A stretch of 48,648 nucleotides of DNA from an uncultured Slackia sp. (GCA_934661005.1 CAKUIK010000015.1:1-48648); one strand, 5' to 3'. Positions 16,483 to 26,741 are shown, counted from the stretch's first letter. Notes: generated from the letters alone by a model not told the origin. A program made the numbers and translations.

Positions 16483-16510
16483 ATACTACCTGATGGATTG
16501 AGCGCGTCAA
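16483..16510 (-). promoter_or_regulatory. promoter of the metNIQ operon
   Basis: On the minus strand there is a -35 box TTGACG (16505-16510), a 16-bp spacer and a -10 box TAGTAT (16483-16488). It gives a leader of about 160 nt before metN. I see no SAM-I core or T-box consensus in the leader. Confidence 0.65.
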
Positions 16511-16514
16511 TAAA

Positions 16515-16541
16515 AATCGCCCGCTTTTTCGACGGGCGATT
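16515..16541 (-). terminator. terminator behind the zinc-ribbon gene
   Basis: The stem AATCGCCCG/CGGGCGATT on the minus strand is followed by TTTTTATT. It separates the gene at 16606-18372 from the metN promoter, whose -35 box begins in the T run. Confidence 0.85.
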
Positions 16542-16605
16542 CTTGGAATAATCGATGATTCGCTATCTGTTTTGTAGATAGCCCATATAACTGCAGTTGA
16601 GAACG

Positions 16606-18372
16606 CTATTTTAAGACCGGCTTGGCAGACGGGTATAGCTCATCGTAGCGCTCAAGGTAGGGGTTGTTGCCGCCCACATAGTTCGCCGACAGCGCCGCAA
16701 GAATCTCGTCTTGGTGCTCCGAGGGAACTTCGTACTGCACGCTTACGGCCCACGCGTCGGTCAGCGACGTGATGCGGCCGATTTGGCAATCGTAGAGTTC
16801 AATGAGGTTGGCGGCATCGGTCGCATACGGCGAGCTACTGGAAACCTTCAGGCTCTCGATTTCGGCCTTGGCGGCTTCAAGATCGCTCTTCACCTTTTCG
16901 GCCGTCGCCTGCGATGCCTGACGCTTGTTCATGTCGCGCGCGATGTACCAGCTGTTGAAGTCGTCCACGCAGCTCACGATTCGATTGCTGTAGCCATCAA
17001 GAGCCGAATACTCGCTCGAGAGCGTTTGGAAAATCTGTTCCTCGGTCGGCGTCGACTGCTCGCGAGCAAGCGCCTCCGCTTCGGCAGAAGCCTTGGCCGC
17101 CTCCTCATCTATCTTGGCTTCGGGCTTCTCGTTTTCTTCCGAGGAAGCTGCCGGAGCTTCCTGCTGCGTTTGACCCTGCTGTGAGGCGTTGCTCTGGCCA
17201 GTTTGCCCGCCAAAGCGGAAATAAGCCAGCACGCACGCAGCAATCGCGAGCACCGCGATAACGCAGCACAGCGCGATGAGGATGCGCTTGCGTTTGCGCG
17301 CCTGCAAATCGGGCCTGTCAAGGCCGAAATGCTTGGGCTGCGCATCGCTCGGCAACACAAGCGTGTCGGTTCCGTCGAAGCTGATGGGGCCAGGTTTTGC
17401 CGCGGCCGCCTGAGCCTCGCGAGGAATCACGGGCACCGCTTCGTGCTCGTCGTCGAAATCGAATACGGCAGTCGGCTTGGACGCGGCGTCGGAAGGCTCT
17501 TCGCTGGAGGGAGCAGGTTTGGACGCGTCGGCTTTAGCAGGTCCGGCCACATCGTTCTTGGCGTCGGCTTCGCTTTCGGCATGGTCGCACTCGGAATCGG
17601 TGCCGCACACAGGCTGTTCGCCAGACGCATCGTCCGATTCAGCAGGTTCGACGCCTTCGGCCGCGGCGTCGCCCTTGAGCGTTTCCGCATCCGCTTCGCC
17701 GCCAGCCGCTTCGGCTCGCAATGCATCCGAAGGCTCGTCATCTTCCGCAACCTCAATCGCCTCATCGGCGAGAGCTTCTTCTGATTTGCGGGCCTCTTCA
17801 GACTCAGTGACGTCGGTCGCATCGGCGGCATCGACTTCAAACGTCTCGGAAGAAGCCCCTGTCTCGACCTCTCCATCGGCATCGGACGCGCCCGCAACGT
17901 CAGCGGAGCCCGCTTGTTCAGCCGCCACGGAACGCGCTTCGGCGTCATGATCGCTTACATTCTCGAAAGCGCCCGAAGCGCCGCGATCGGCCGCCGGCCC
18001 GCAGACATCTCCCACCTCGGGCACAGCGATAATTTCAGGAGCTTCGACGACCTCGGGGATCTCGAGGGAAGTCGTCTTCGCTCCGCCGAAACGCGCTGCA
18101 GAAGCACTCGCCGAGCTGGGCTTTGCCTGCGTGGGCTCATCGTCGCCTGGCAGGCTGTCGCGCAGTTTGAGCGCCTCGAGGGTACCCAAATCGAGCTTGG
18201 TGGTTTTGCTGGCGGGAATGGGATTGCCGCCCACGATGTCAAGCCCGCGCATGGGGTCGCTGTCGCCTTTGCCGGTGACCCTCACGCTCTCGAGCACGCG
18301 CGCGCCGCACTCAGCGCAATAACGCGCGCCTGGCTCGAGCGGCTCGCCGCACCACGAACAGTACTTCGCCAT
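16606..18372 (-). CDS. zinc-ribbon, acidic linker, single-pass membrane protein of unknown function
   Basis: A 588-residue protein. An N-terminal zinc ribbon has YCSWC and YCAEC (C5, C8, C19, C22). Residues 75-345 are low-complexity, rich in Glu, Asp, Ala and Ser. One membrane helix lies at about 364-386, preceded by RKRKR (positive inside), followed by a Gln/Ala/Glu-rich linker and an extracytoplasmic C-terminal domain (about 430-588) with coiled-coil and SSSPYATDAANLIELYDCQIGRI. This layout occurs in many Gram-positive zinc-ribbon membrane proteins; I do not know its role. It begins three bases behind the era stop, so the two are probably co-transcribed. Confidence 0.75.
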   Translation of the reverse strand: MAKYCSWCGEPLEPGARYCAECGARVLESVRVTGKGDSDPMRGLDIVGGNPIPASKTTKLDLGTLEALKLRDSLPGDDEPTQAKPSSASASAARFGGAKTTSLEIPEVVEAPEIIAVPEVGDVCGPAADRGASGAFENVSDHDAEARSVAAEQAGSADVAGASDADGEVETGASSETFEVDAADATDVTESEEARKSEEALADEAIEVAEDDEPSDALRAEAAGGEADAETLKGDAAAEGVEPAESDDASGEQPVCGTDSECDHAESEADAKNDVAGPAKADASKPAPSSEEPSDAASKPTAVFDFDDEHEAVPVIPREAQAAAAKPGPISFDGTDTLVLPSDAQPKHFGLDRPDLQARKRKRILIALCCVIAVLAIAACVLAYFRFGGQTGQSNASQQGQTQQEAPAASSEENEKPEAKIDEEAAKASAEAEALAREQSTPTEEQIFQTLSSEYSALDGYSNRIVSCVDDFNSWYIARDMNKRQASQATAEKVKSDLEAAKAEIESLKVSSSSPYATDAANLIELYDCQIGRITSLTDAWAVSVQYEVPSEHQDEILAALSANYVGGNNPYLERYDELYPSAKPVLK

Positions 18373-18375
18373 GGC

Positions 18376-19281
18376 CTACATGCCTTCCCCGTAGCCGAAA
18401 CGACGAATCTGGTTCAGGTCGCGGCGCCAGTTCTTCTTCACTTTCACCTGCATATCGAGGAACACCTTGCAACCGAGCATTTGCTCAAGGTCGCGGCGGG
18501 CTTCGATGCCGACCTTCTTAATGGCTTCGCCGCCCTTGCCAATGATGATGCCCTTCTGGCTGTCACGCTCGACGTAGACGTTCGCGAAAATGCGATACAT
18601 GTCCTTCTTACGGTCGTAGGTCATTTGGTCGGCAACGACACCGATGGAGTGAGGAACCTCGTCGCGATAGCTGCGCAGGATTTTCTCGCGAATGAACTCG
18701 GCGACGAGCACCTCGAAGGGCTGGTCGGTGTCCATATCTTCGGGGAACCACTTCGGGCCTTCGGGCAGCCATTTCGCAACGGCCTGCACGAAACCTTCGA
18801 CGTTGAAGCCGTTCTTGGAAGAAAGCACCACTTCATCGTCCCAGGTGCCCAAGGCGCGAGCCGCCTCGAGCTGCTGAATGGCGGTTTCCTTGCTCACAAG
18901 GTCGGCCTTGGTAATCACGAGAATCTTGCGAGCGCCGCGCACCTCACGCACCTGGCGGGCAACCCATTCGTCGCCCGTGCCAACCGGCTTGCTCGCATCA
19001 ACGAGGAATGCCACCACGTCGACGTCTTCCATGGCCTTGATGGCAGAGGTATTGAGTTCTTCGCCCAGCGCGTCGTGGGGCTTGTGCATGCCCGGCGTGT
19101 CGACCATAATCATTTGCATATCGTCGCGGGTGACAATGGCGCGGAAACGATGGCGGGTGGTTTGCGCGGTGTTCGAGGTAATGGCAACCTTGTGACCCAC
19201 CACAGCATTGATAAGGGTAGATTTGCCGGCATTCGGGCGGCCTACCAGGGTAACGAATCCACTGCGGAATTCTTCAGTCAT
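18376..19281 (-). CDS. era: GTPase Era
   Basis: A 301-residue GTPase for 16S rRNA maturation. It has GRPNAGKST (G1), TTRHR (G2), DTPGMHKP (G3), TKAD (G4) and a C-terminal KH domain with GIIIGKGGEAIKKVG. The ATG at 19281 has GAGAG upstream and fits the family start; an upstream in-frame extension of seven residues is unlikely. The gap from phoH holds palindromic repeats. Confidence 0.96.
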   Translation of the reverse strand: MTEEFRSGFVTLVGRPNAGKSTLINAVVGHKVAITSNTAQTTRHRFRAIVTRDDMQMIMVDTPGMHKPHDALGEELNTSAIKAMEDVDVVAFLVDASKPVGTGDEWVARQVREVRGARKILVITKADLVSKETAIQQLEAARALGTWDDEVVLSSKNGFNVEGFVQAVAKWLPEGPKWFPEDMDTDQPFEVLVAEFIREKILRSYRDEVPHSIGVVADQMTYDRKKDMYRIFANVYVERDSQKGIIIGKGGEAIKKVGIEARRDLEQMLGCKVFLDMQVKVKKNWRRDLNQIRRFGYGEGM

Positions 19282-19351
19282 GAATGACTCTCTTTCTCTC
19301 ATCGACGAACGGCTCAGTTCGCGGCTTTATGATTATGCGTATTGTACTGGG

Positions 19352-19467
19352 GAATTTGTGCGTTGGGTATACCTTCCGCAACAAGTCTTGACTCGCACGA
19401 AAGCCACATTAAGTGGCTTTCGGCTCGTGCGGAAAAGTTGCTCCAGGCATGCCCAACGCACAAATTC
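19352..19467. repeat. modular palindromic repeat, family 1, copy R3a
   Basis: Outer arms 19352-19373 and 19446-19467 pair at 20 of 22 positions (GAATTTGTGCGTTGGG). The arm sequence is unlike those of the other copies. Inside are the shared core words CTCGTGCGGAA and CAAGTCTTGACTCGCACGA around a hairpin GAAAGCCAC/GTGGCTTTC (19398-19422). It fills part of the gap between phoH and era, which has no coding signal. Confidence 0.8.
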
Positions 19468-19549
19468 ACGCTCTCACAAGAATAGGAAAACACGCAAGCA
19501 AACCCATGATGGCTTCGATGTCGCCCCGGCTCGCCGTGCGGCGATTTGG

Positions 19550-19616
19550 CGAGAGCTGTCCGCACGAGCCGAACAGCCCAGTGGGCTGTTCGTGCGAGCT
19601 CAGGTATCTGCTCTCG
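19550..19616. repeat. modular palindromic repeat, family 1, copy R3b (short)
   Basis: The hairpin CGAACAGCCCA/TGGGCTGTTCG at 19570-19592 is identical to that of copy R1, with the same flank CCGCACGAGC. Outer arms are only CGAGAGC (19550-19556) and GCTCTCG (19610-19616). Confidence 0.65.
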
Positions 19617-19650
19617 ACGAATTGCCGCACGACGAGCCAACGGCTGGGGA

Positions 19651-20625
19651 TTATCTGCTTTCAGCGGCCCTTTCGTAGGCTTCTACAATTCGTGCGACAA
19701 GGTTGTGTCGCACCACATCGCGTCCGGTAAGGTCGCGAAAGGCGATGTCTTCCACACCTTCAAGAATACGACGCACACCCTTGAGGCCCGAATATCCGTG
19801 CGGCAGGTCGACCTGGGTCACGTCGCCCGTAATAACCATTTTCGAATTGAAGCCTAAACGCGTAAGGAACATCTTCATTTGCTCGGGCGTGGTGTTTTGC
19901 GCTTCGTCGAGAATGATGAAGCTGTCGTTGAACGTGCGGCCGCGCATGAATGCGAGCGGCGCGATTTCGATAACGCCGCCTTCAATGAGTTCGCGGGCGC
20001 GTTCCATATCGGTCATATCGAACAGGGCGTCGTAAAGCGGACGAATGTAGGGATCAACTTTCTCGGTGAGCGTGCCCGGCAAAAAGCCCAGGTTCTCGCC
20101 CGCCTCGACAACGGGGCGCGTAAGAATGATGCGATTGACTTCTTTGCGCTTGAGCGCGGCCACGGCCATAGCCATGGCCAAATAGGTTTTACCCGTGCCC
20201 GCAGGGCCAATGCCGAACGTTACCGTATTCTCGCGAATTGCGTCGACGTAACGTTTCTGGCCTGCGGTTTTCGGACGAATCGCGCGACCGCGATACGTGA
20301 GCAGGATATCTTCGCGCAAAATGCTCGGCGCGAATTCGCCCTGGCGCAAAAGCTCGACGGCGCGGCGCGCGTCATCGATCGTGGGGTCGCTTCCCGCAGC
20401 GGCCATCTTAATGAAATCGCTGAACAGTGCCGTGAGGCTTTGCACTTCCGCAGCATCGCCCGAAAGCGCGATGGTATCGCCGCGAACGGTGATACGCGCC
20501 GAAAACGCCCGCTTCACCTCGCGCAATACGCAATCGGAAGGGCCCACGATTTGTTCCATACCCACGCGTTCGGGCAGGGTAAGCGTGATTTGCGTTTCGT
20601 CGGTCGAAATGGGATCGTTGCTCAT
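19651..20625 (-). CDS. phoH: PhoH-family ATPase
   Basis: A 324-residue protein of the PhoH/YbeZ family, linked to RNA metabolism and ribosome maturation. An N-terminal KH-like part is followed by the ATPase with GPAGTGKTYLAMAMA (Walker A), RIILTRPVVEAGE, FIILDEAQNTTPEQMKMFL (Walker B) and VITGDVTQVDLP. The ATG at 20625 has AAAGGGG upstream. In many bacteria phoH is followed by ybeY and era; here ybeY is not between them and the gap is repeats only. Confidence 0.93.
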   Translation of the reverse strand: MSNDPISTDETQITLTLPERVGMEQIVGPSDCVLREVKRAFSARITVRGDTIALSGDAAEVQSLTALFSDFIKMAAAGSDPTIDDARRAVELLRQGEFAPSILREDILLTYRGRAIRPKTAGQKRYVDAIRENTVTFGIGPAGTGKTYLAMAMAVAALKRKEVNRIILTRPVVEAGENLGFLPGTLTEKVDPYIRPLYDALFDMTDMERARELIEGGVIEIAPLAFMRGRTFNDSFIILDEAQNTTPEQMKMFLTRLGFNSKMVITGDVTQVDLPHGYSGLKGVRRILEGVEDIAFRDLTGRDVVRHNLVARIVEAYERAAESR

Positions 20626-20850
20626 AAAAGCCCCTTTGACGTGCATCTACAGAATAACTTTATTGTATCAAAGCATGTCTAAGCACTTGTAAAGGGCGTT
20701 TCAAAACAGGGCGACCGCCGGCAACATAGCAAACAACAAGCGCTGCGCACATTTCCCATAACGCCCGCGCATCGCAGCCGCCCCGCCCTCCAGAAGAGAA
20801 ATCATGCAAAGAAGCGCGCAAGCCGACGAAACGTTTCCTGCCAACAATAG

Positions 20851-20882
20851 AAAAGCCCGTATGCGTGAGCACGCGGGCTTTT
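20851..20882. terminator. bidirectional terminator
   Basis: AAAAGCCCG pairs with CGGGCTTTT, with an inner stem GCGTG/CACGC. It ends the flavin reductase gene on the minus strand. The rest of 20626-20914 shows no gene. Confidence 0.8.
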
Positions 20883-20914
20883 GGGAGGGGCAATGCATTA
20901 AGCAATACGAGTAA

Positions 20915-22591
20915 TTATTTCTCAGTGAGTTCCTTTGCAATGCGACGCGCGAAGGTCACGTTGCGACCCATAGTGAGGCCGGCGACGCGCGAGGGATACG
21001 TGCGCGCGTAAGTGCCACCGCAGTCGTTGCCAACGGCGTACAGGCCTTCGATAGCCTCGCCCTGTTTGTCAAGAACCTGAAGCTCGGTGTTCACCGTAAG
21101 GCCGCTACCCGAAGAAAGCAGCATGCCACCGATGCGGGCCGCGTAATACGGCGGGGTGGTCAGAGCAGCCATGCGGGAGCTTTCCTTGTAGAAGTCCTCG
21201 TCAACGCCCTTGTCGCACAGCTCGTTGTAACGCTCGATGGTCGCCGAAAGCGTCTTGGAGTCGCAGCCAATGGCTTCGGCAAGCTCTTCAATGGTGTCGG
21301 CCTTCTTGATATAGCCCTGTTCCACGTAAGCCTCAAGCATGCCGCAAATCGCTTCCATGGGCATGGTGGGTTCCCAGCCGGGCATAGTACCCGGGTCGAT
21401 AATACGAGAGCAACCCACGGTCTTGAACTGCGCGATTTGGTCTTGCCAATTCGCATCGAAAATTTCGACCCACGTGTTGTCGTGCTGCTCGCGAATTGCC
21501 CACATCGCGAAATCGTACGGAGTCGATTCATTGGAGAAGCGTTCACCCCTACGCGTCACGCGGAGGAAAGGCTGGCTGCCCGGCCACCAAATTTGGCCAT
21601 CTTCGCTCGGACCCTCGTATTCGCCCTCGAACGGCACGCACCCGCGCTCGAAAGCCTGGGCGAAGCCATCGGGGTCCATGTCGGCACCAATCCAGAGGCT
21701 CGCCTTAATACCATCACCGTCCTGGCTGGGGGTCATTTCCTTCATGACGCACTGCTCGAACATGTCGGGCACAAGAGCCTTGAGCATATCCATGTTGTTT
21801 GCGAATCCGCCCGTCGCAACCACAACGCCCCTGGAAGCGTTGATGCGCACATAGCCTTCCTTACCATCCTGGCAAATAGCGCCGGTTACGCGGCCGCCTT
21901 CTTCACGCTCAAGTTTCACCATGGGGCAGTTGTACTTAATTACGCCGCCCGTGCCCTCAACGCGAGCCACCAATGCGTCCATTGCGCCCGAAGCGTCATT
22001 AAATCCGTGAGTGACAGTCCATTCCTTGTAAATCATGTCAGACGCACCCGGGTCGGTCTCCAAGTACACCTCGATGCCCGCTTCTTCAAGCAAATCAATG
22101 ACCCAGTCGACAGCTTCGCCGCTCTCGTCGGCCCAAATTTTCAGCAAGCGCCCGTTGGCCTGGCCAGAGCAATAGCGCTGAATCTCGTTGATGACGCCCG
22201 CTTTGTCCACATGAACATCCTGGGCGAGCTGGATTTTGGTGTCGATGCCGCCAATGTCAGTACGGAACGTGCTCGGATTGCCAAGTTTCTCGACGACGAT
22301 GGCCTTGCCGCCGCCTTCACCCACCTGGGCTGCAGTAATGAGGCCCGCGATGCCGGCGCCAATGCACAAAACCTCAGTATCGATGGTTTCCTTGATGTCA
22401 GATTCCGCGATTTCGGGGGCTTCGCCCAGCCAGTCGGCTGAAGCCTCGGCGCTCGCGTCGCCCTTCTTCGATGAATCGTCGGCCGATTTCGCCTGCGGCG
22501 CGCAGCCAGCAAGAGAAGCCATGCCTGCAGCTGCAAGCGAGGCCGCGCCCATCCCCAAAAAGCCGCGGCGAGAGATGCCCATTTCCTTCAT
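20915..22591 (-). CDS. Tat-exported FAD-dependent reductase lipoprotein (fumarate/urocanate reductase flavin-subunit family)
   Basis: A 558-residue protein with a twin-arginine motif SRRGFLG (R8-R9) and a lipobox LAGC (C30), so it is probably exported folded and lipid-anchored. The FAD domain begins at VLCIGAGIAGL (74-84), with VVVATGGFANN, and ends with YAVGNDCGGTYARTYPSRVAG, as in flavocytochrome-c-type reductases. There is no haem (CxxCH) or FMN-attachment segment, so electrons must come from a separate partner. Eggerthellaceae have many such enzymes for different acceptors; the substrate here is unknown. It is divergent from a LysR gene, its likely regulator. The ATG at 22591 has AAGGG upstream. 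Confidence 0.85.
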   Translation of the reverse strand: MKEMGISRRGFLGMGAASLAAAGMASLAGCAPQAKSADDSSKKGDASAEASADWLGEAPEIAESDIKETIDTEVLCIGAGIAGLITAAQVGEGGGKAIVVEKLGNPSTFRTDIGGIDTKIQLAQDVHVDKAGVINEIQRYCSGQANGRLLKIWADESGEAVDWVIDLLEEAGIEVYLETDPGASDMIYKEWTVTHGFNDASGAMDALVARVEGTGGVIKYNCPMVKLEREEGGRVTGAICQDGKEGYVRINASRGVVVATGGFANNMDMLKALVPDMFEQCVMKEMTPSQDGDGIKASLWIGADMDPDGFAQAFERGCVPFEGEYEGPSEDGQIWWPGSQPFLRVTRRGERFSNESTPYDFAMWAIREQHDNTWVEIFDANWQDQIAQFKTVGCSRIIDPGTMPGWEPTMPMEAICGMLEAYVEQGYIKKADTIEELAEAIGCDSKTLSATIERYNELCDKGVDEDFYKESSRMAALTTPPYYAARIGGMLLSSGSGLTVNTELQVLDKQGEAIEGLYAVGNDCGGTYARTYPSRVAGLTMGRNVTFARRIAKELTEK

Positions 22592-22690
22592 GGTAATTCC
22601 CTTCCTCGTAATGGATTCAATCAAACCGATTGACGAGAATGATTCTATTTCCATAAAATACCTGGTGATGATTTAAGTATTCAGTAATCT

Positions 22691-22709
22691 TGATAAGAGT
22701 TATTTATCA
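22691..22709. promoter_or_regulatory. LysR-type operator candidate
   Basis: The dyad TGATAA-(7)-TTATCA lies in the 142-bp gap between the divergent reductase and lysR genes, 25 bases before the lysR start. Size and AT-rich arms fit a LysR-type site; binding is inferred. Confidence 0.5.
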
Positions 22710-22733
22710 GTAAGGCGTAATGCGGGAAACGCG

Positions 22734-23639
22734 ATGAACGACAAGCAAGTAAGCAGCTTCATTCAAGCAGCCACGTATTTGAACTTTCACAAAGCCGCCC
22801 AGGCGCTCTACGTCACGCAGCCCGCGCTCACTTATCAAATAAAGTCGCTCGAGCAGGAGCTCGGCTTCGACTTATTCGTGCGGGCGGCGAGGGGCGTATC
22901 GCTCACACCAGCAGGCGAATCGCTCTATCGCAACCTCATTGAAATAAACACGCGCCTGGAAAATGCGCTCGAAGAGGCGCGCGGCTTTGCGGCGGCCAAA
23001 ACCAATCGGCTCACGCTTGCCTGGCCACCATCGATCTTCGACCGCACGCTCATGGTGAACACCTCGCGCGAACTGAAGAAGAAACTGCCGAACGAAGACG
23101 TGATGCTCACAATGTCCGACAAAGTGAATTCGCTGGTCATGGTCGAGCAGGGCGTAGCCGATTTGACCATCACACTCGAAAACGACGTCGAAAAGATGCC
23201 CGAGCTCGAATCGATTCCCCTCTTCAACGTGCAGCGCTGCTGTCTCATGAGCACAGGGCATCCCCTTGCGCGCCTGCCTCGCGTTTCGTGGAATATGCTG
23301 CGAACGCAAACTATTCTGCTCGCGCCGCCGAACCGCTACCCCGAATCGTACGCACGGCTCATGAACGACCTACGAGCCGTGCACATTCCCGCTTCCTCTA
23401 TTTTGTACATGGATGATTTGAGCGATATCGACATTAACGTAGCGGCAGGTCGCGGCATTGCGATTCGACCACGCCCAAGCGTGCTGTTCGGCAAAGAACA
23501 GAACGGCATCGTATGCGTACCATTCGAGAACGCGCCCACTGAAACCGTATGCATTGCATACGCCCTCGACGACGACGCGCCACGAAAGAGACTGATCGCC
23601 GACACAATTCGGCAATGCCTTGAGGAGGCCGCCTGTTAG
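22734..23639 (+). CDS. LysR-family transcriptional regulator
   Basis: A 301-residue regulator. The N-terminal winged helix-turn-helix (about 4-62) has AATYLNFHKAAQALYVTQPALTYQIK split over the recognition helix, then ELGFDLFVR and LTPAGE. The effector domain (about 90-295) is of the usual length. It is divergent from the flavin reductase gene and probably controls it in response to the acceptor or a related compound. The ATG at 22734 begins MNDKQVSSFIQAA. Confidence 0.93.
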   Translation: MNDKQVSSFIQAATYLNFHKAAQALYVTQPALTYQIKSLEQELGFDLFVRAARGVSLTPAGESLYRNLIEINTRLENALEEARGFAAAKTNRLTLAWPPSIFDRTLMVNTSRELKKKLPNEDVMLTMSDKVNSLVMVEQGVADLTITLENDVEKMPELESIPLFNVQRCCLMSTGHPLARLPRVSWNMLRTQTILLAPPNRYPESYARLMNDLRAVHIPASSILYMDDLSDIDINVAAGRGIAIRPRPSVLFGKEQNGIVCVPFENAPTETVCIAYALDDDAPRKRLIADTIRQCLEEAAC

Positions 23640-23657
23640 AGGGTTCCCAAAAAACGA

Positions 23658-23690
23658 AACCCCGCGCGCATTCCGCGCGCGGGGTTTCGC
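23658..23690. terminator. bidirectional terminator behind lysR
   Basis: A 14-bp stem GAAACCCCGCGCGC/GCGCGCGGGGTTTC with a 5-base loop lies between the converging lysR gene and the Cys-rich gene. Confidence 0.8.
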
Positions 23691-23735
23691 GGTTATCGAA
23701 GCGATTTCAGAAGCAACTTCGAAGGAACCACTCGC

Positions 23736-24035
23736 CTACCGACGAAACGCGCGCACGTAGGCGCAGCTCGGCGGCAAGTGGTCGCCGAAAAGCGCGATGC
23801 GCGGGGTAAGGCGGCAACATCGCTCGCATTCGTCGAAGCGATTCTCGTAGACGGTGCAGCGGCGCGTGGATTCGTCGAGGAACTCGCACGGCGCCGAAAG
23901 GTCGACGGCGACGTCCCCATATTCGTCAACCTCGCGTTCGTAGCAGCACATGCCGCAGCAATCGCAGATATCGTCCCACGAGCCATCGTGCCATGCGCGC
24001 ATCGCCGATACGATGCCTTTGATGGTTGTAGACAT
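23736..24035 (-). CDS. YkgJ-type Cys-rich metal-cluster protein
   Basis: A 99-residue protein with eleven cysteines, in particular CDCCGMCC (24-31), PCEFLDESTRRC and ECERCC. This matches the YkgJ / CxxCxxCC family, thought to bind zinc or an iron-sulfur cluster; its function is not established. The ATG at 24035 has AAGG ten bases upstream; an upstream in-frame ATG would add 14 residues. It converges with lysR. Confidence 0.75.
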   Translation of the reverse strand: MSTTIKGIVSAMRAWHDGSWDDICDCCGMCCYEREVDEYGDVAVDLSAPCEFLDESTRRCTVYENRFDECERCCRLTPRIALFGDHLPPSCAYVRAFRR

Positions 24036-24109
24036 GGAGCATGCGCCTTTCCGTCGTTGTTGACTGCTTTCGTTCATTAAAACCTAAATGAAGAGCGAAT
24101 CGCACAAAA

Positions 24110-24135
24110 AAGCGCCGCCCATAAGAGCGGCGCTT
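24110..24135 (-). terminator. terminator of ettA
   Basis: The stem AAGCGCCGC/GCGGCGCTT on the minus strand is followed by TTTTTT, 14 bases behind the ettA stop. Confidence 0.85.
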
Positions 24136-24148
24136 CAAAATAAGTCGC

Positions 24149-25828
<1,680 letters not shown>

Positions 25829-26011
25829 GCGGGACTCCTGTTCGTTGATTGATGCGCTCATGCCGAATTGGCCCCGCGCGCAACGCAGCGGCGCCAGGCG
25901 AGCTGTTGTACCGAATTCAATTCAGCCATTCTACCAGGTCGCCCCCAAACGCCGCCGCGCGCCCATCAGTTCCCCACGAGCGGACGAAATGCTCGGGCGG
26001 AATCGCCGCCG

Positions 26012-26039
26012 CCCGTTAAATGCTCGGAGCGTTTAACAG
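26012..26039. repeat. hairpin with AATGCTCGGAGCGTTTA motif, copy 1
   Basis: The stem CCGTTAAA/TTTAACAGG surrounds GCTC/GAGC. A close copy is at 31658-31685. A second, related hairpin (ACCCGTTAA/TTTAGCGGGT, 26081-26112) follows and may end transcription in the stretch between ettA and the pglX relic, where I see no gene. Confidence 0.5.
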
Positions 26040-26119
26040 GCTCAAGCGCAAAATCGACCACGATTCCCCGCGTCCCAAACCCGTTAAGCGCTGCGAGCCT
26101 TTAGCGGGTTTTCACGGGT

Positions 26120-26293
26120 CTAGTATTCCTCGGGATCAACCCCAAGGCGTTCTGCTATTTCGAGCAGCTCATCGCCTGAAGCCGATTCGATATCCACGAC
26201 ATCCAACAACGCCGCCGGAAAGCCGCCGAACATGGCAGTCCCGCATTCATCCATCAACCGCTCACGCAAGCCATCTTCGTCAATCGGCGGCAT
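26120..26293 (-). CDS. small ORF, unknown, at the end of the pglX relic
   Basis: 57 codons from ATG 26293 to TAG. The product is acidic (MPPIDEDGLRERLMDECG, then MFGGFPAALLDVVDIESA, then LLEIAERLGVDPEEY). It may be a small real protein or the last piece of a decayed gene. No convincing ribosome site is present, and the frame runs on upstream without a start into the relic. I do not recognise the family. Confidence 0.35.
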   Translation of the reverse strand: MPPIDEDGLRERLMDECGTAMFGGFPAALLDVVDIESASGDELLEIAERLGVDPEEY

Positions 26294-26741
26294 TTCCACC
26301 ACATTCTTTTCTGAGAGCCAGCAACGCATTCAAGCGCGTGGTGAAATTCGTGAGCCTGGCTCGCGCCCATCAGATAATCGAGCATTTTTGCCACGTAGTT
26401 GGCCAACGTGTCGCCAGATCGGCCAGCACCAAACCGTCCACATCGATCGAATGGCGCCCAAACACGTAGCCGACCGCATAGCCCATAAGGCCCGTAATCA
26501 CGTCGCACTTGGTGCGCACGTACTTGATACCATTATACGATTCGGCGGTTTCCTCCGCCGTGTCGAAGACGCGCGCCACCGACACGTATTTGCCTTCCAC
26601 CTCAATGGGCACCTCGCCCACCATGCTGTATATTTCGGTGAAGATGCGATTGAGCTCTTCCTCGTTTGCACGAAGCTGCTCGAAGCGCTCGTTCACCTCA
26701 GCCTTGCAGGCCTCATATTTATCTGCAAGAGGCGTCGCCAT
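26250..26741 (-). pseudogene. pglX: decayed pglX fragment (BREX type 1 adenine methyltransferase)
   Basis: Residues 1-100 of the frame starting at ATG 26741 resemble the C-terminal part of BREX-1 PglX: QLRANEEELNRIFTEIY, then VITGLMGYAVGYVFGRHSID, then VDGLVLAD. Full PglX has about 1200 residues; all the catalytic part is absent. Just after GLVLAD the coherent sequence seems to move into the next frame (LANYVAKMLDYLMGAS) and later into the third (NVVEMPPIDEDG), so at least two frameshifts are likely. AAGGTGG lies before the ATG. It is next to a DUF3800 gene in an AT-richer patch, suggesting an eroded defence island. Confidence 0.6.
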
